A stretch of 64,000 nucleotides of DNA from Anaerofustis stercorihominis (GCF_024623185.1 NZ_JANJZK010000011.1:17322-81321); one strand, 5' to 3'; positions 38,009 to 46,730 are shown, numbered from the stretch's first letter. Program-made: numbers and translations. The notes: generated by a model from the letters alone, not told the origin.

Positions 38009-38379
38009 TGAAAGATATAATTAAAATTATAGCTAAAATATTTGCTTGTTTTATACTTATCTCTTTTATTGTAGTAACGTGTTTTCCAAGGGTTTCAACA
38101 CAAAAACTTACACCTGAAGGAGAATATTTGTTTTCTATAAAATCTCCCTATGATGAAAAAAAAGTGAATATTTATTTGTTTAATGGTGGGGCAACAACAA
38201 ATTATTATATTAGAGGTGAAGTTGAATATAAGAATGGTAAAAAAAGAAATATTTATTTTAATGCAGCTGAGGAAACTGCCAAAGTAAAATGGCTCAATAA
38301 GAATTCTTTAATAATTAATGGGCATTTAATAAAGGATATAAATTATGATTTTTATAATTTTAATTTTAATATTAAGTAA
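38005..38379 (+). CDS. DUF5412-type protein, putative immunity (second copy)
   Basis: A 124-aa paralogue of the gene at 31240: YLFNGGATTNYYIRGEV, NGKKRNIYF, VKWLNKNSLIINGH. It has one N-terminal membrane helix (about residues 6-27). ATG at 38005 is chosen (GGAAG upstream, overlap ATGA with the toxin stop). It keeps an open frame although its toxin tip is broken, which fits selection for protection against sister cells carrying an active type-44 tip. Confidence 0.7.
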   Translation: MMKDIIKIIAKIFACFILISFIVVTCFPRVSTQKLTPEGEYLFSIKSPYDEKKVNIYLFNGGATTNYYIRGEVEYKNGKKRNIYFNAAEETAKVKWLNKNSLIINGHLIKDINYDFYNFNFNIK

Positions 38380-38755
38380 AAATATAATAAGATTACATAT
38401 TAATATATTATAAAATATTATAATATATGATATGTTTAATGAGAAAGAACAGTGAACTAAAATTAAAAAAGGCAGAAGCAATGTGGTTGGGAATGGGCTG
38501 AGACTCACGAAATAAGATAGGGCTTCTGCTTTTTGATATATAGAAAATTCTTCAAATTGAAGAATTGTAAAGGTGTGACTATAAAAATATTAAAATTAAT
38601 TTTTTTTCATTTTTTTTATTATAAATAATTCTTCATTATGAAGAATTAATATCGAGACAAAATATAAATTTAATTAAAAACGTTAAGCTGTTATGATTAA
38701 AAAGTAAGATAATAAACTTTTTAAATGAAGAATAAATATCTATGGAGATGATTTT
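38380..38755 (+). other. Non-coding stretch ending the Rhs region
   Basis: Contains boundary element 4 (38471-38534) and two hairpins with the shared core: AATTCTTC-AAATT-GAAGAATT (38546-38566) and AATTCTTC-ATTAT-GAAGAATT (38627-38647). AT-rich and without an open frame of note. The M16 peptidase ribosome site GGAGATG lies at its end. Confidence 0.65.
38471..38534 (+). repeat. Rhs cassette-boundary element, copy 4
   Basis: GGCAGAAGC (38471-38479) and GCTTCTGC (38522-38529), then TTTTT. The loop is closest to copies 1 and 2. It stands behind the last DUF5412 gene and marks the 3' limit of the cassette archive. Confidence 0.75.
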
Positions 38756-40024
38756 ATGAGCAAAGATAAAAATGATAATATGATTATATGTAAAAATGAA
38801 CATCTGCATAATATTGGTATAGGTTTTTATTTTCATGGTGGGACTTTATATGAAAATAATAAAGTTAGAGGCATTTCCCATTTGCTCGAGCATATGTTTT
38901 TTAGAAAATTAAATAATATTTCTCAAATAGAATTATATAAAAAGGTAAATAAAATGGGTGTATCTTTAAATGGTACAACATATAAAGATTATATTAGATT
39001 TTATGCAACGGTGTTGCCAAAATATTATAATGATTTTATAGATTTAATCGTAAATTTATATGAGGATTTTTCATGGAGTGATGAAGAAATCAATGCTGAA
39101 AAAGAAGTTGTTAAAAGACAAATTGAAGAAAAAAGCACTTATTATTTTGATGATATCGTAAATAATAATTACTTTGAAGGAAGCTGTTTTAAGAATGAAA
39201 TCATGGGAGACTGCCATAAAATAGATAGCCTTTCATATAATATAATCAATGATTATAAAAGAAGATTTTTTAATAAGGATAACTCAGTGATAGTATTAAC
39301 CGGGAATTTCAATTCTGATAATATTAATTATTTAAATGAGAAATTAAAGAAGGCTCTTGCATTTTCTAGTAAACCTTTGATAAGGCAAAATACTGTTCCT
39401 AAAAAATTTTGTAAGAGAGATGAGAGTAATATTACAATTGTTCCGAGCGATTATGATATTATCGAAATAGAAATTAGAATCGATATATGTAAAAAAATAG
39501 ATATGCATATGGTGGAAATTTTATTTAATATATTAGCTGTAGGGGACGGTTCAAGGCTTTCATTCAAGCTTAAAGATACTTTGGGGTATATTGGTGATAT
39601 TGATTGTGATTTAAATTATTATGAAGATTTCAATACCGCTATATTAGCATGCAGTGTACATAATCATCTTCTCATAAAAACATTAAATATAATATTTGGA
39701 GAAATAAAAAATATTAAACATGATATAACTGAAAATGATTTGGAAGAGGTCATAGTATTTTTAAAAGATTTTTCTAATGTAATTGATTCATCAGAGGAGT
39801 TAAATGATTTAATCGGTTATGAAAGATTTGTACTTGGTAATAAAAATTTTAATATTGATAATGAAATAAGCGCCTTTGAAAATATAACTGTTGAAGACTT
39901 ACTTAATACAGCAAAACAAATATTTAAATCAGAAAATATTAGTATTTATGTAGAAAATAACAGCACTATAGAAAGAAAATATAAAGTAAAAGATTGTATT
40001 TATAAAATTAAAGAAACATTATAA
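38756..40024 (+). CDS. M16-family zinc metallopeptidase
   Basis: A 422-aa pitrilysin/insulinase-type peptidase. The inverted zinc motif HLLEH is at residues 42-46, and the third ligand should be the glutamate in EINAEKEVVKRQIEEK about 75 residues later. The N-terminal catalytic half is followed by a second M16 half without the motif, as in processing-peptidase-like enzymes. There is no signal peptide, so it is cytoplasmic. The ATG follows GGAGATGATTTT. It stands just outside the last Rhs boundary element. A link with the toxins is possible but unsupported. Confidence 0.88.
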   Translation: MSKDKNDNMIICKNEHLHNIGIGFYFHGGTLYENNKVRGISHLLEHMFFRKLNNISQIELYKKVNKMGVSLNGTTYKDYIRFYATVLPKYYNDFIDLIVNLYEDFSWSDEEINAEKEVVKRQIEEKSTYYFDDIVNNNYFEGSCFKNEIMGDCHKIDSLSYNIINDYKRRFFNKDNSVIVLTGNFNSDNINYLNEKLKKALAFSSKPLIRQNTVPKKFCKRDESNITIVPSDYDIIEIEIRIDICKKIDMHMVEILFNILAVGDGSRLSFKLKDTLGYIGDIDCDLNYYEDFNTAILACSVHNHLLIKTLNIIFGEIKNIKHDITENDLEEVIVFLKDFSNVIDSSEELNDLIGYERFVLGNKNFNIDNEISAFENITVEDLLNTAKQIFKSENISIYVENNSTIERKYKVKDCIYKIKETL

Positions 40025-40050
40025 AAAAGACCTAAAATAAAGGTCTTTTT
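40024..40050. terminator. Bidirectional terminator
   Basis: AAAAAGACCT ... AGGTCTTTTT between convergent genes. Confidence 0.85.
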
Positions 40051-40054
40051 TAAC

Positions 40055-40612
40055 TTATCTAGTCATGATCATGACGATTTCTTCAAACCATTCACCTTCA
40101 AAAAACTCCCCTTTTTTAAGTCTTTTATAAGGTTTGAATCCCGCTTTTTCATATGCTCTTACTGCACGTTCGTTTACACTTCTCGGACATATTTCGATTA
40201 TGTCGGCATTTAAAGTATTAAACAGGTAAGAACACATTAATTTTAGACTTCTTGAGCCAAGTCCTTTGCTATGTCCCGCATCGGGAGCGATAAATATATC
40301 TATTCCGTAAGCATTATTATATGCTGTCAGATCATGGTCTATGTATTTCTTTTCATCGAATTCATAATACTGGATATATCCTGATGGTTTATGTAAATAT
40401 TCTATAATACAAGGTTTGATCAAACTTTTTCCATGTATCCTGTCAAGATATTTTTCTTTTAGAGCATTTAGAGAATTATCTTTATCTCTTCCTCCGTAGT
40501 ATTTGCTGACTTTTTCGTCGTCTCTCCATTTTCCGAGCATGATTAATTCTTCATCTGTGTCGTTAAGTCTTCTGATACTTAAATCTCCGTTTACAGCAAT
40601 ATATTCTTTCAT
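40055..40612 (-). CDS. GNAT acetyltransferase, aminoglycoside 6'-N-acetyltransferase-like
   Basis: A 185-aa GNAT enzyme. The acetyl-CoA loop is in APDAGHSKGLGSRSLKLMCS (about residues 112-131), preceded by YGIDIFI and followed by RAVRAYEKAGFKPY. The pattern GIDxFI ... KGLG and the N-terminal LGKWRDDEKVSKYYGG resemble the AAC(6') group and its relatives. Whether it modifies an antibiotic, a protein or a metabolite cannot be read from the sequence. Single gene, ATG preceded by AAGGAG. Confidence 0.75.
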   Translation of the reverse strand: MKEYIAVNGDLSIRRLNDTDEELIMLGKWRDDEKVSKYYGGRDKDNSLNALKEKYLDRIHGKSLIKPCIIEYLHKPSGYIQYYEFDEKKYIDHDLTAYNNAYGIDIFIAPDAGHSKGLGSRSLKLMCSYLFNTLNADIIEICPRSVNERAVRAYEKAGFKPYKRLKKGEFFEGEWFEEIVMIMTR

Positions 40613-40672
40613 AAATAACTCCTTATAAGTGGATTATAAAAATATTATAACATAAACATTTTATAGCTTTAA

Positions 40673-40701
40673 TTGAAAAGTGAAAAATATTGGTATATAA
40701 T
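40673..40701 (+). promoter_or_regulatory. Promoter of the PHP gene pair
   Basis: TTGAAA (40673-40678), a 17-bp spacer and TATAAT (40696-40701), about 30 nt before the first PHP gene. Confidence 0.7.
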
Positions 40702-40731
40702 TAATAAAGATTAAATAAGATGAGGATAAAT

Positions 40732-41634
40732 ATGAGCACAGTAGTAGATTTACATATGCACAGTATCAATTCAGACGGAACTTTGAGTGCTGAAGAAATG
40801 CTTAATATGATGAATGAATTGAATGTTGACTTTGCGTCTATAACAGACCATGACAATGTTAAAGTTTATGAACAAATAAAAAAAATCAATGTTAAATTTA
40901 ATAAACCGCTTACTTTAATTCCCGGTACAGAGCTGGGTTGTTCTTTTGATGGCGTCATAAGAGATGTTCTCGGTTATGGGATAGATACAAAGGTAATAGA
41001 TGATTTTGTAAGTAATAGATATTCAAAAGAAAATCAAATCAAGAAACAGAAAAGACTGCTTGAAGAATATAAAAGAGTATTTAAAAGAGCCGGGATAAAA
41101 TTTGATGAAGATATAGAAGTTTCTAGGGGCAATAAGAGTGAAGCGTATATAACAATATATGAAAATCTTATAAAATATCCCGAAAATATAGAAAAATATC
41201 CTTTCATTTCTAAAATCACTTTGTTTTTCTGGAATTATTGTTCTAATAATGAAACTAAATTTTTTGTGAACGAATCTATGGATTATCCTACGATGAAAGA
41301 AGGAATAGAACTTATTCATGATGCGGGAGGATTAGCGTTTTTGGCTCACCCCTGTATGTATAGAATAGGAAAGTTAAGGACTCTTCAGCTTATCAATCAT
41401 GCAATGGATTGTGGGATAGATGGTATTGAGGTAATGCATTCCCAGCATACTTTCGACGACAATTTGTTTTTGGCTGAGGTAGCAAGAAAATATAGGCTTT
41501 TAAAAAGCGGAGGAAGCGATTATCACGGCGGGACCAAGCCTGATATAAGTATGGTGACAGGGAAAGGCGATTTATATGTGCCATATAATATGGTAAAAGA
41601 GTGGATAGATAAAGTCAGACAGATTAAACTATAA
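40732..41634 (+). CDS. PHP-domain phosphoesterase, copy 1
   Basis: A 300-aa PHP protein. ATG at 40732 (GAGG 6 nt upstream) is preferred to the one at 40720. Metal-binding motifs are DLHMHSINSDGT (residues 5-16), SITDHDN, the glutamate of PGTELGCSF, AFLAHPCMYR and the C-terminal GGSDYHGG. These match 3',5'-nucleoside bisphosphate phosphatase/RNase AM-like PHP enzymes. It carries an unusual central insertion (about residues 95-175) shared with the next gene. The substrate is not known. It is followed 13 nt later by a paralogue. Confidence 0.85.
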   Translation: MSTVVDLHMHSINSDGTLSAEEMLNMMNELNVDFASITDHDNVKVYEQIKKINVKFNKPLTLIPGTELGCSFDGVIRDVLGYGIDTKVIDDFVSNRYSKENQIKKQKRLLEEYKRVFKRAGIKFDEDIEVSRGNKSEAYITIYENLIKYPENIEKYPFISKITLFFWNYCSNNETKFFVNESMDYPTMKEGIELIHDAGGLAFLAHPCMYRIGKLRTLQLINHAMDCGIDGIEVMHSQHTFDDNLFLAEVARKYRLLKSGGSDYHGGTKPDISMVTGKGDLYVPYNMVKEWIDKVRQIKL

Positions 41635-41647
41635 AGGGGTGATAATT

Positions 41648-42532
41648 ATGAATATAGACTTGCATATTCATACTAATAATTCGGATGGTGATGATAGTAC
41701 TAAGGAGATCATAAAGAAGACGCGGGATAATGATATAAAACTTATATCTATTACAGACCATGATACTGTAAGTGCATATGATGATTTGAAAGGTATTGAT
41801 ACCGATGGTATTGAAATCATTCCCGCAGTTGAATTATCCTGTGCATATAATCATGAAATGAGAGATATATTGGGATATGATATAAATCTGGAAAAGATGC
41901 GAGAAATCCTTAAACGTTATGAATCTAAAGAAGAAGATATAAAAAGGGAAAATGCTTTATTAAAAGAATATGTTAAAGTATTTAAGGATAACGGGCTTAT
42001 TATAGATGACGGACTTCAAATAATAGACGGAGAAAAAAATGAAGGATATAAAAAAGTGATAATAAGTGCGGTAAGTCATGAAGAAAATGTTGCTAAATTC
42101 TCGCAGATAATGAATCCTTCTGCTTTTTTCTGGGATAATTGTGCAAATAAAAAAAGCAGTTTCTATGTAGATGAATCAAGGTTTTTTAAAACTATTAAAG
42201 ATACTATAGAGATTATACATGAAGCAGACGGGCTTGCTTTTTTCGCTCATCCGTGTATCCATCATATGCCTCATAATGAGGTAGGTAAAATGCTTGATGA
42301 AGCCAGGAAATATGGGCTTGACGGTGTAGAGGTCCTCCATGCCAAACATTCTGATGAAGATGTTGAATTCTTACTAAATTACGCAGATAGTAATGGTATT
42401 TATAAAAGCGGCGGTAGTGATTACCACGGAAGTCCCAAGCCTGATATAAAGATTTTGATTGGCAGAGGAAATTTGAATGTTGAGTATGATTTGGTTAAAG
42501 ATTGGACTGAAAACTGCAAATATGTATTGTAA
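41648..42532 (+). CDS. PHP-domain phosphoesterase, copy 2
   Basis: A 294-aa paralogue of the preceding gene, with DLHIHTNNSDGD, SITDHDT, PAVELSC, FFAHPCIHH and GGSDYHGS in the same order. AAAGGGG lies 8 nt before the ATG at 41648. The shared inserts and the match along the whole length show tandem duplication. The two proteins may act as a heteromer or on related substrates; nothing in the sequence decides this. Confidence 0.85.
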   Translation: MNIDLHIHTNNSDGDDSTKEIIKKTRDNDIKLISITDHDTVSAYDDLKGIDTDGIEIIPAVELSCAYNHEMRDILGYDINLEKMREILKRYESKEEDIKRENALLKEYVKVFKDNGLIIDDGLQIIDGEKNEGYKKVIISAVSHEENVAKFSQIMNPSAFFWDNCANKKSSFYVDESRFFKTIKDTIEIIHEADGLAFFAHPCIHHMPHNEVGKMLDEARKYGLDGVEVLHAKHSDEDVEFLLNYADSNGIYKSGGSDYHGSPKPDIKILIGRGNLNVEYDLVKDWTENCKYVL

Positions 42533-42538
42533 TAATAA

Positions 42539-42566
42539 AAGGCTTGGATTATCCAAACCTTTTTTA
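42539..42566. terminator. Bidirectional terminator
   Basis: AAGGCTTGGA-TTA-TCCAAACCTT with one C-A mismatch and a T-run. Confidence 0.75.
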
Positions 42567-42567
42567 T

Positions 42568-43134
42568 TTACTCTTCTATTTCTTTAATTATTTTACATGG
42601 ATTTCCTGCTGCGATTACATTTTGGGGTATGCTTTTATTTATTAGGCTTCCCGCACCAATGATTGAATTTTTACTTATGGTTACTCCTGGAAGTATGATT
42701 ACATTACCTCCTATCCATACGTTATCTTCGATTATTACTTTTTTTGCGTATGAATATCCTGCTTTTCTTTTTAATGGATTTTCTGCGTGTCCAACGGTAT
42801 ATATGGAAACATTTGGGGCTATTCTGACATATTTGCCTATTACTACGTTCGCTTCAGCAAGTATAGTACAGTTGTGATTTATAAATGAATGTTTATCGAT
42901 ACTGATATTTTCCCCGTAATCACAAATAAAAGGAGGAAGTATGTCTACACTTTCATGTATGTAACCAAGCATGTCTTTAAGTATGCTTTTTCTTTTTTTG
43001 ATGTCTGTAGTGCCAAGATTATTATACTTATCCATAAGCTTCTTATTTTCCAAAAGTAAGTCCATTAATTCTTTATTTTGTATATATTCGAGTTCATTTA
43101 TCATTTTATCATATTCACTAAAAATTTTATCCAT
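42568..43134 (-). CDS. Maltose/galactoside-type O-acetyltransferase (hexapeptide repeat)
   Basis: A 188-aa left-handed beta-helix acetyltransferase. The N-terminal helical cap contains the family's ...LMDKYNN...R(K)..ILKDML pattern. Hexapeptide repeats follow (about residues 75-175), with the catalytic histidine in YTVGHAENP and the end INKSIPQNVIAAGNPCKII. It transfers acetyl from acetyl-CoA to a sugar hydroxyl. ATG at 43134 has AAAGAG 6 nt upstream; an ATG at 43149 is the alternative. It stands alone. Confidence 0.85.
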   Translation of the reverse strand: MDKIFSEYDKMINELEYIQNKELMDLLLENKKLMDKYNNLGTTDIKKRKSILKDMLGYIHESVDILPPFICDYGENISIDKHSFINHNCTILAEANVVIGKYVRIAPNVSIYTVGHAENPLKRKAGYSYAKKVIIEDNVWIGGNVIILPGVTISKNSIIGAGSLINKSIPQNVIAAGNPCKIIKEIEE

Positions 43135-43434
43135 ACAAATCTCTTTCATTATAAATTATATATTAATTATAACTCTTTATTTTTGAGATGTCATTAATTA
43201 AAAGTATATTTACGGCTGAAATTAATTTGATTTAATATTAAATTATTTTTTTATAATGTATGAGCATTTATTATTAAAATAATTAGTTGTCAATATTAAA
43301 ACGCTTACTGTTGATTTTCTATACTTTAAGTTTTGTTTACGATAATAATTTGATATTAATCATATAAAATAAGAAAATATAAGCAGATTAATATATAGGA
43401 ATTTTCAGTTTTATTATTATTTTTTATAAATTAC

Positions 43435-44402
43435 TTATTTTCTTTTTACAGGTCTTATATACTTAAAATGTTTCTTTGGGTCAAAATAAAAGTAGATAAT
43501 CCTGCCGGGAGAAGTGTCAAAGGTGTAATTGGTGTCAGAAAAATCAAAATCTGACATAGCTTTCTCGATTTTTTCTTCTACGCTTCGATTTTCCTGTTCA
43601 TAGTCAAATGGTCCGTGTTCAAAAACGATATATTCGTCTTCTGGAACATCAACCATAAGCATTTGTGGGGGAACTTCTCCGCTAAAATCAAAAGGAAGAC
43701 GCACTCCGTAGCATTCTGTACGAGGGAACCCCCAGTCGCATAGTCTGCCGCTTGGGTCATTGATGTATGCCATTATCTGACCGCTTGCGCTGTTTGCTTC
43801 ACTTCCTCCGTTATCATCCAATTTTCCTTTGATGCTGTCCAGTAACCCGCAAATCGTTTCATAGTCCTGCCCCGGGATAAGGTTTTGTTTCTGCCAAAAA
43901 TCCCAATATCCGTTGCTTTCATAGTTTTTAATATGTAAAAACTTGTGTGCGGGGATCGTTACAAAATAAATTTTAATATCAGCTGTAGATTTTATCATTC
44001 CAATTTCTCCAAATCCTAAAAAGTAGCGGTCAAAAGGGTTTATTTTTGTGCGAAGTATTAATGGCTTAGGGTTTTTTCTATATTTGCTGGGTGTTATACC
44101 ATATACTTTTTTAAAAGCCCTTGTAAAAGCTTCATTGGATGAAAATCCGTAATCAAAAGCAATGTCTAAAATAGTCTTTTTGCTGTCTCTGACTTCTTTT
44201 AGTGCAAATGCTAATTTTCTCTTCCTCAAATAATTTCTTAATTGCATTCCGGATATTTCTTTGAATTTTCTTGTCGTATGAAACATTGAGTAACCAAGCT
44301 TTTTTGAAAGTGCGTTTAATGTCAATGCTTCGTCATTATGATTTTTATGCATTCATCGATCTCGTCAACGATTATTTGAATTTGTTTTCTCCATTCATAC
44401 AT
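43435..44402 (-). pseudogene. AraC-type regulator with GyrI-like domain, single frameshift
   Basis: The strong ribosome site GAGGAG and an ATG at 44402 open a frame MYEWRKQIQIIVDEIDECIK. The conserved AraC helix-turn-helix part, from NHNDEALTLNALSKKLGYS, continues in another frame. Adding one A to a five-A run (plus-strand T run at 44342-44346) joins them. The joined protein of about 322 residues has two AraC helix-turn-helix motifs (second: ILDIAFDYGFSSNEAFTRAF) and a GyrI-like effector domain from about residue 125. The internal ATG at 44352 lacks a ribosome site. GC-richer codons than the neighbours suggest recent transfer. A sequencing error is possible; if so the gene is intact. Confidence 0.65.
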
Positions 44403-44523
44403 AATTTATCTCCTCAATTCAACCACTCTGTATTCATTATATAAAATTAAAGATTTTTCTTCTTGATATTACTTGCTATTTATATATTTTAAAGAAATTT
44501 TTAGTTTTTTGTATTACAGGTTA

Positions 44524-44549
44524 TTAAAAAAGGACTGGTGACAGTCCTT
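44524..44549 (-). terminator. Terminator after rnhC
   Basis: AAGGACTG-GTGA-CAGTCCTT, followed on the minus strand by TTTT; it overlaps the rnhC stop codon. Confidence 0.85.
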
Positions 44550-45462
44550 AACTTAAAATATTTTGTACGGTTTTAAAATGCATTTTACAAACATTATTTA
44601 ACTCTTCTTCTCCGAATTTTTTAACGAATTCTTTTCCTTTAGAAATAACAATGCTGTTTGCTCCCAAAGGAAAATCAAAATCGTAGTGTTTATTCATGTT
44701 TTTTATGGTTGTAAGAAGTGCGTCTCTTGCTATAATACTTGCCGCTGCAACGGCTATATTTTGTTCCGCTTTTGGTTTAAATATCATTTCCAGATTTAAA
44801 TCTTGAAGGCCGCTTCTGATTTGTTCTTCTCTTCCGAATTTATCCACTAAAGCTTTTTTAAATGGTTGTTTTTTATAAACATTTTTAATATTGGTTATAT
44901 GAGCCCATGCTAAAATTGCATTTATATTTCCTATTTTCTTATATAATTCGTTGTATTTGCGTTGTCCTATTCTAAGTATCGAATAACTATTTGTAACTTT
45001 TTTTATCTCTTTTGCAAGCTTTATTATTCTATCATCGCTTAAATCTTTTGAGTCTCTGACTCCGAGAGTTTTTAATATATCGTACTCGTTTTTTTCTAAA
45101 TATACGCTGCCTACGATAATAGGAGCATAAAAATCCCCTTTCCCGACTTCGTCGCTTCCGAGAAGAGGAGGGTCCATGATTGGATATAACTGATTTTTCT
45201 CGGTATCAAAAGCAGAGGAACTTAAACTGTTCCCCTGAAAAGTATCATATATATTATTTAATATTAAATTTAACTTATCGCTTTTACTCTGAGAAGTATC
45301 TAAAGTTGTTCCTTTTTTCTTGCTGGAATAAATCCTTACAATATTACTATCTATATGAAATTGTATACCATAAGCTATTTTTTTAAAATCACTTATACTA
45401 TAAGATATAAGTTCATTGGAATTTTTTATTCTCAGATATAAATCCTCTGGTGTCTTATTCAT
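44548..45462 (-). CDS. rnhC: Ribonuclease HIII
   Basis: A 304-aa RNase H type 2 enzyme of Firmicutes that cuts RNA in RNA-DNA hybrids. It has an N-terminal TBP-like substrate-binding domain (about 1-85) and the catalytic motif LLGSDEVGKGDFYAP (about 97-111), where type HII enzymes have a shorter N-terminus. VRDSKDLSD and the later SIIARDALL complete the active site. AAAGGA precedes the ATG. It is 10 nt after the PIN-TRAM gene on the same strand and ends at a terminator. Confidence 0.93.
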   Translation of the reverse strand: MNKTPEDLYLRIKNSNELISYSISDFKKIAYGIQFHIDSNIVRIYSSKKKGTTLDTSQSKSDKLNLILNNIYDTFQGNSLSSSAFDTEKNQLYPIMDPPLLGSDEVGKGDFYAPIIVGSVYLEKNEYDILKTLGVRDSKDLSDDRIIKLAKEIKKVTNSYSILRIGQRKYNELYKKIGNINAILAWAHITNIKNVYKKQPFKKALVDKFGREEQIRSGLQDLNLEMIFKPKAEQNIAVAAASIIARDALLTTIKNMNKHYDFDFPLGANSIVISKGKEFVKKFGEEELNNVCKMHFKTVQNILS

Positions 45463-45472
45463 TCTGTTTCCT

Positions 45473-46588
45473 TTACGATACGGGTTTAACGAATATCATT
45501 CTTCCTGCGGCGGTTTGAAGTACACTTGTTACGACTGTATTAAGTTCTTCTCCGATCCTGTTTCTGCCTTCTTCCACGACTATCATCGTTCCGTCTTCGA
45601 GATAAGCAATTCCCTGTGAATTTTCTTTGCCCTCTTTTAATACTTTGACAAATAATTCTTCTCCCGGAAGAACCACTGTCTTAACAGCATTTGAAAGTTC
45701 GTTTGTGTTGAGAACTTCAACTCCTTGAAATTCTGCGATTTTATTTAGGTTGTAATCATTGGTTACGACTTTTGCATCGATATCTATTGCGAGTTTTAAT
45801 AATTTTGTATCTACTTCTGTTATCTCCGGATAGTCTTTATCCAAATTTACTACTTCTATGGGAAGTTCTTTTTGGATTTGATTTAATATATCGATCCCTC
45901 TTCTTCCTCTGCTTCTTTTGACGCTGTCGGCAGAGTCCGCGATTTGCTGAAGTTCATATAATACAAAGTTAGGTAATATTATCGGTCCGTCTATAAAACC
46001 GGTTTTTAATATATCCAATATCCTTCCGTCGATTATTACGCTGGTATCTAAAATCTTTGCGACGCCTATAGGAACTTTGGGATGTTTCTTTGTTTGTTTT
46101 TGTTTAAATGTATCATTTTCAAATGGATTGAGTCCTCTGAAGAACCTTTCCGCATCCGGCGCTTTATATGTAGCTATAGAAACAAATACATATATGCACA
46201 CAGCATATATCACTATAGTTATAATGCTTACTATCCACCCCGGTAAGTTCATGTTTTGGAAAGGAAGACATAATAAAGCAGACAAAATCAAAGCAAGTAT
46301 CAGAGAGCCTATTACAAGACCGATTTGAGTAAATGTAGTATTGTTTATTTCTCTGCTTACCTGAGCAAAAATACGTCTGAATGCTTTAGCAAAAAATGGA
46401 ATAAAAATAATAAAAATAAAACCGAATAAAATAGCTGCTAATACATAAATTGTACCTTTGCCAAATGCTGATGTGATATTTATTCCAAGCCTTTGATATA
46501 AGTGTCCGCTATCTATCAGCCAGCTGCCTAACTGCGTTCCAACAATTGCACCCAATACAAAAATAAATGCATAAAGTGCTTTTTTCAT
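45473..46588 (-). CDS. PIN-TRAM membrane protein (YacL-like)
   Basis: A 371-aa protein. ATG at 46588 is chosen because AAGGAGGTG lies just upstream. Four hydrophobic segments (about residues 4-22, 45-70, 90-115, 120-140) are followed by a PIN domain with the acidic active-site residues ([14 protein letters not shown], about 175-188; [18 protein letters not shown]) and a C-terminal TRAM-like RNA-binding domain ([16 protein letters not shown]). The radA-yacL order matches many Firmicutes. It is expected to be a membrane-bound nuclease, but the substrate is not known. Confidence 0.88.
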   Translation of the reverse strand: MKKALYAFIFVLGAIVGTQLGSWLIDSGHLYQRLGINITSAFGKGTIYVLAAILFGFIFIIFIPFFAKAFRRIFAQVSREINNTTFTQIGLVIGSLILALILSALLCLPFQNMNLPGWIVSIITIVIYAVCIYVFVSIATYKAPDAERFFRGLNPFENDTFKQKQTKKHPKVPIGVAKILDTSVIIDGRILDILKTGFIDGPIILPNFVLYELQQIADSADSVKRSRGRRGIDILNQIQKELPIEVVNLDKDYPEITEVDTKLLKLAIDIDAKVVTNDYNLNKIAEFQGVEVLNTNELSNAVKTVVLPGEELFVKVLKEGKENSQGIAYLEDGTMIVVEEGRNRIGEELNTVVTSVLQTAAGRMIFVKPVS

Positions 46589-46681
46589 CTTTACACCTCC
46601 TTCTATTAAATTTTCTATCATCACTAAGGTATATACTACCTTAAATTAATTGTATAAGAAATAAATGTAAATGTAAATAGA

Positions 46682-46721
46682 AAAAAGATTAAAGTTTTAT
46701 GAAAAGAACTTTAATCTTTTT
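46682..46721. terminator. Terminator between radA and the PIN-TRAM gene
   Basis: AAAAAGATTAAAGTT ... AACTTTAATCTTTTT, a long symmetrical stem with U-runs on both strands. It would end radA transcription, so the PIN-TRAM/rnhC pair probably has its own promoter. Confidence 0.8.
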
Positions 46722-46730
46722 GTTTATGGT

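Noticed and set aside
38756..40024. M16 peptidase as part of the Rhs system (tip-processing enzyme)
   Set aside because: It lies outside the last boundary element, has no signal peptide and no link other than proximity.
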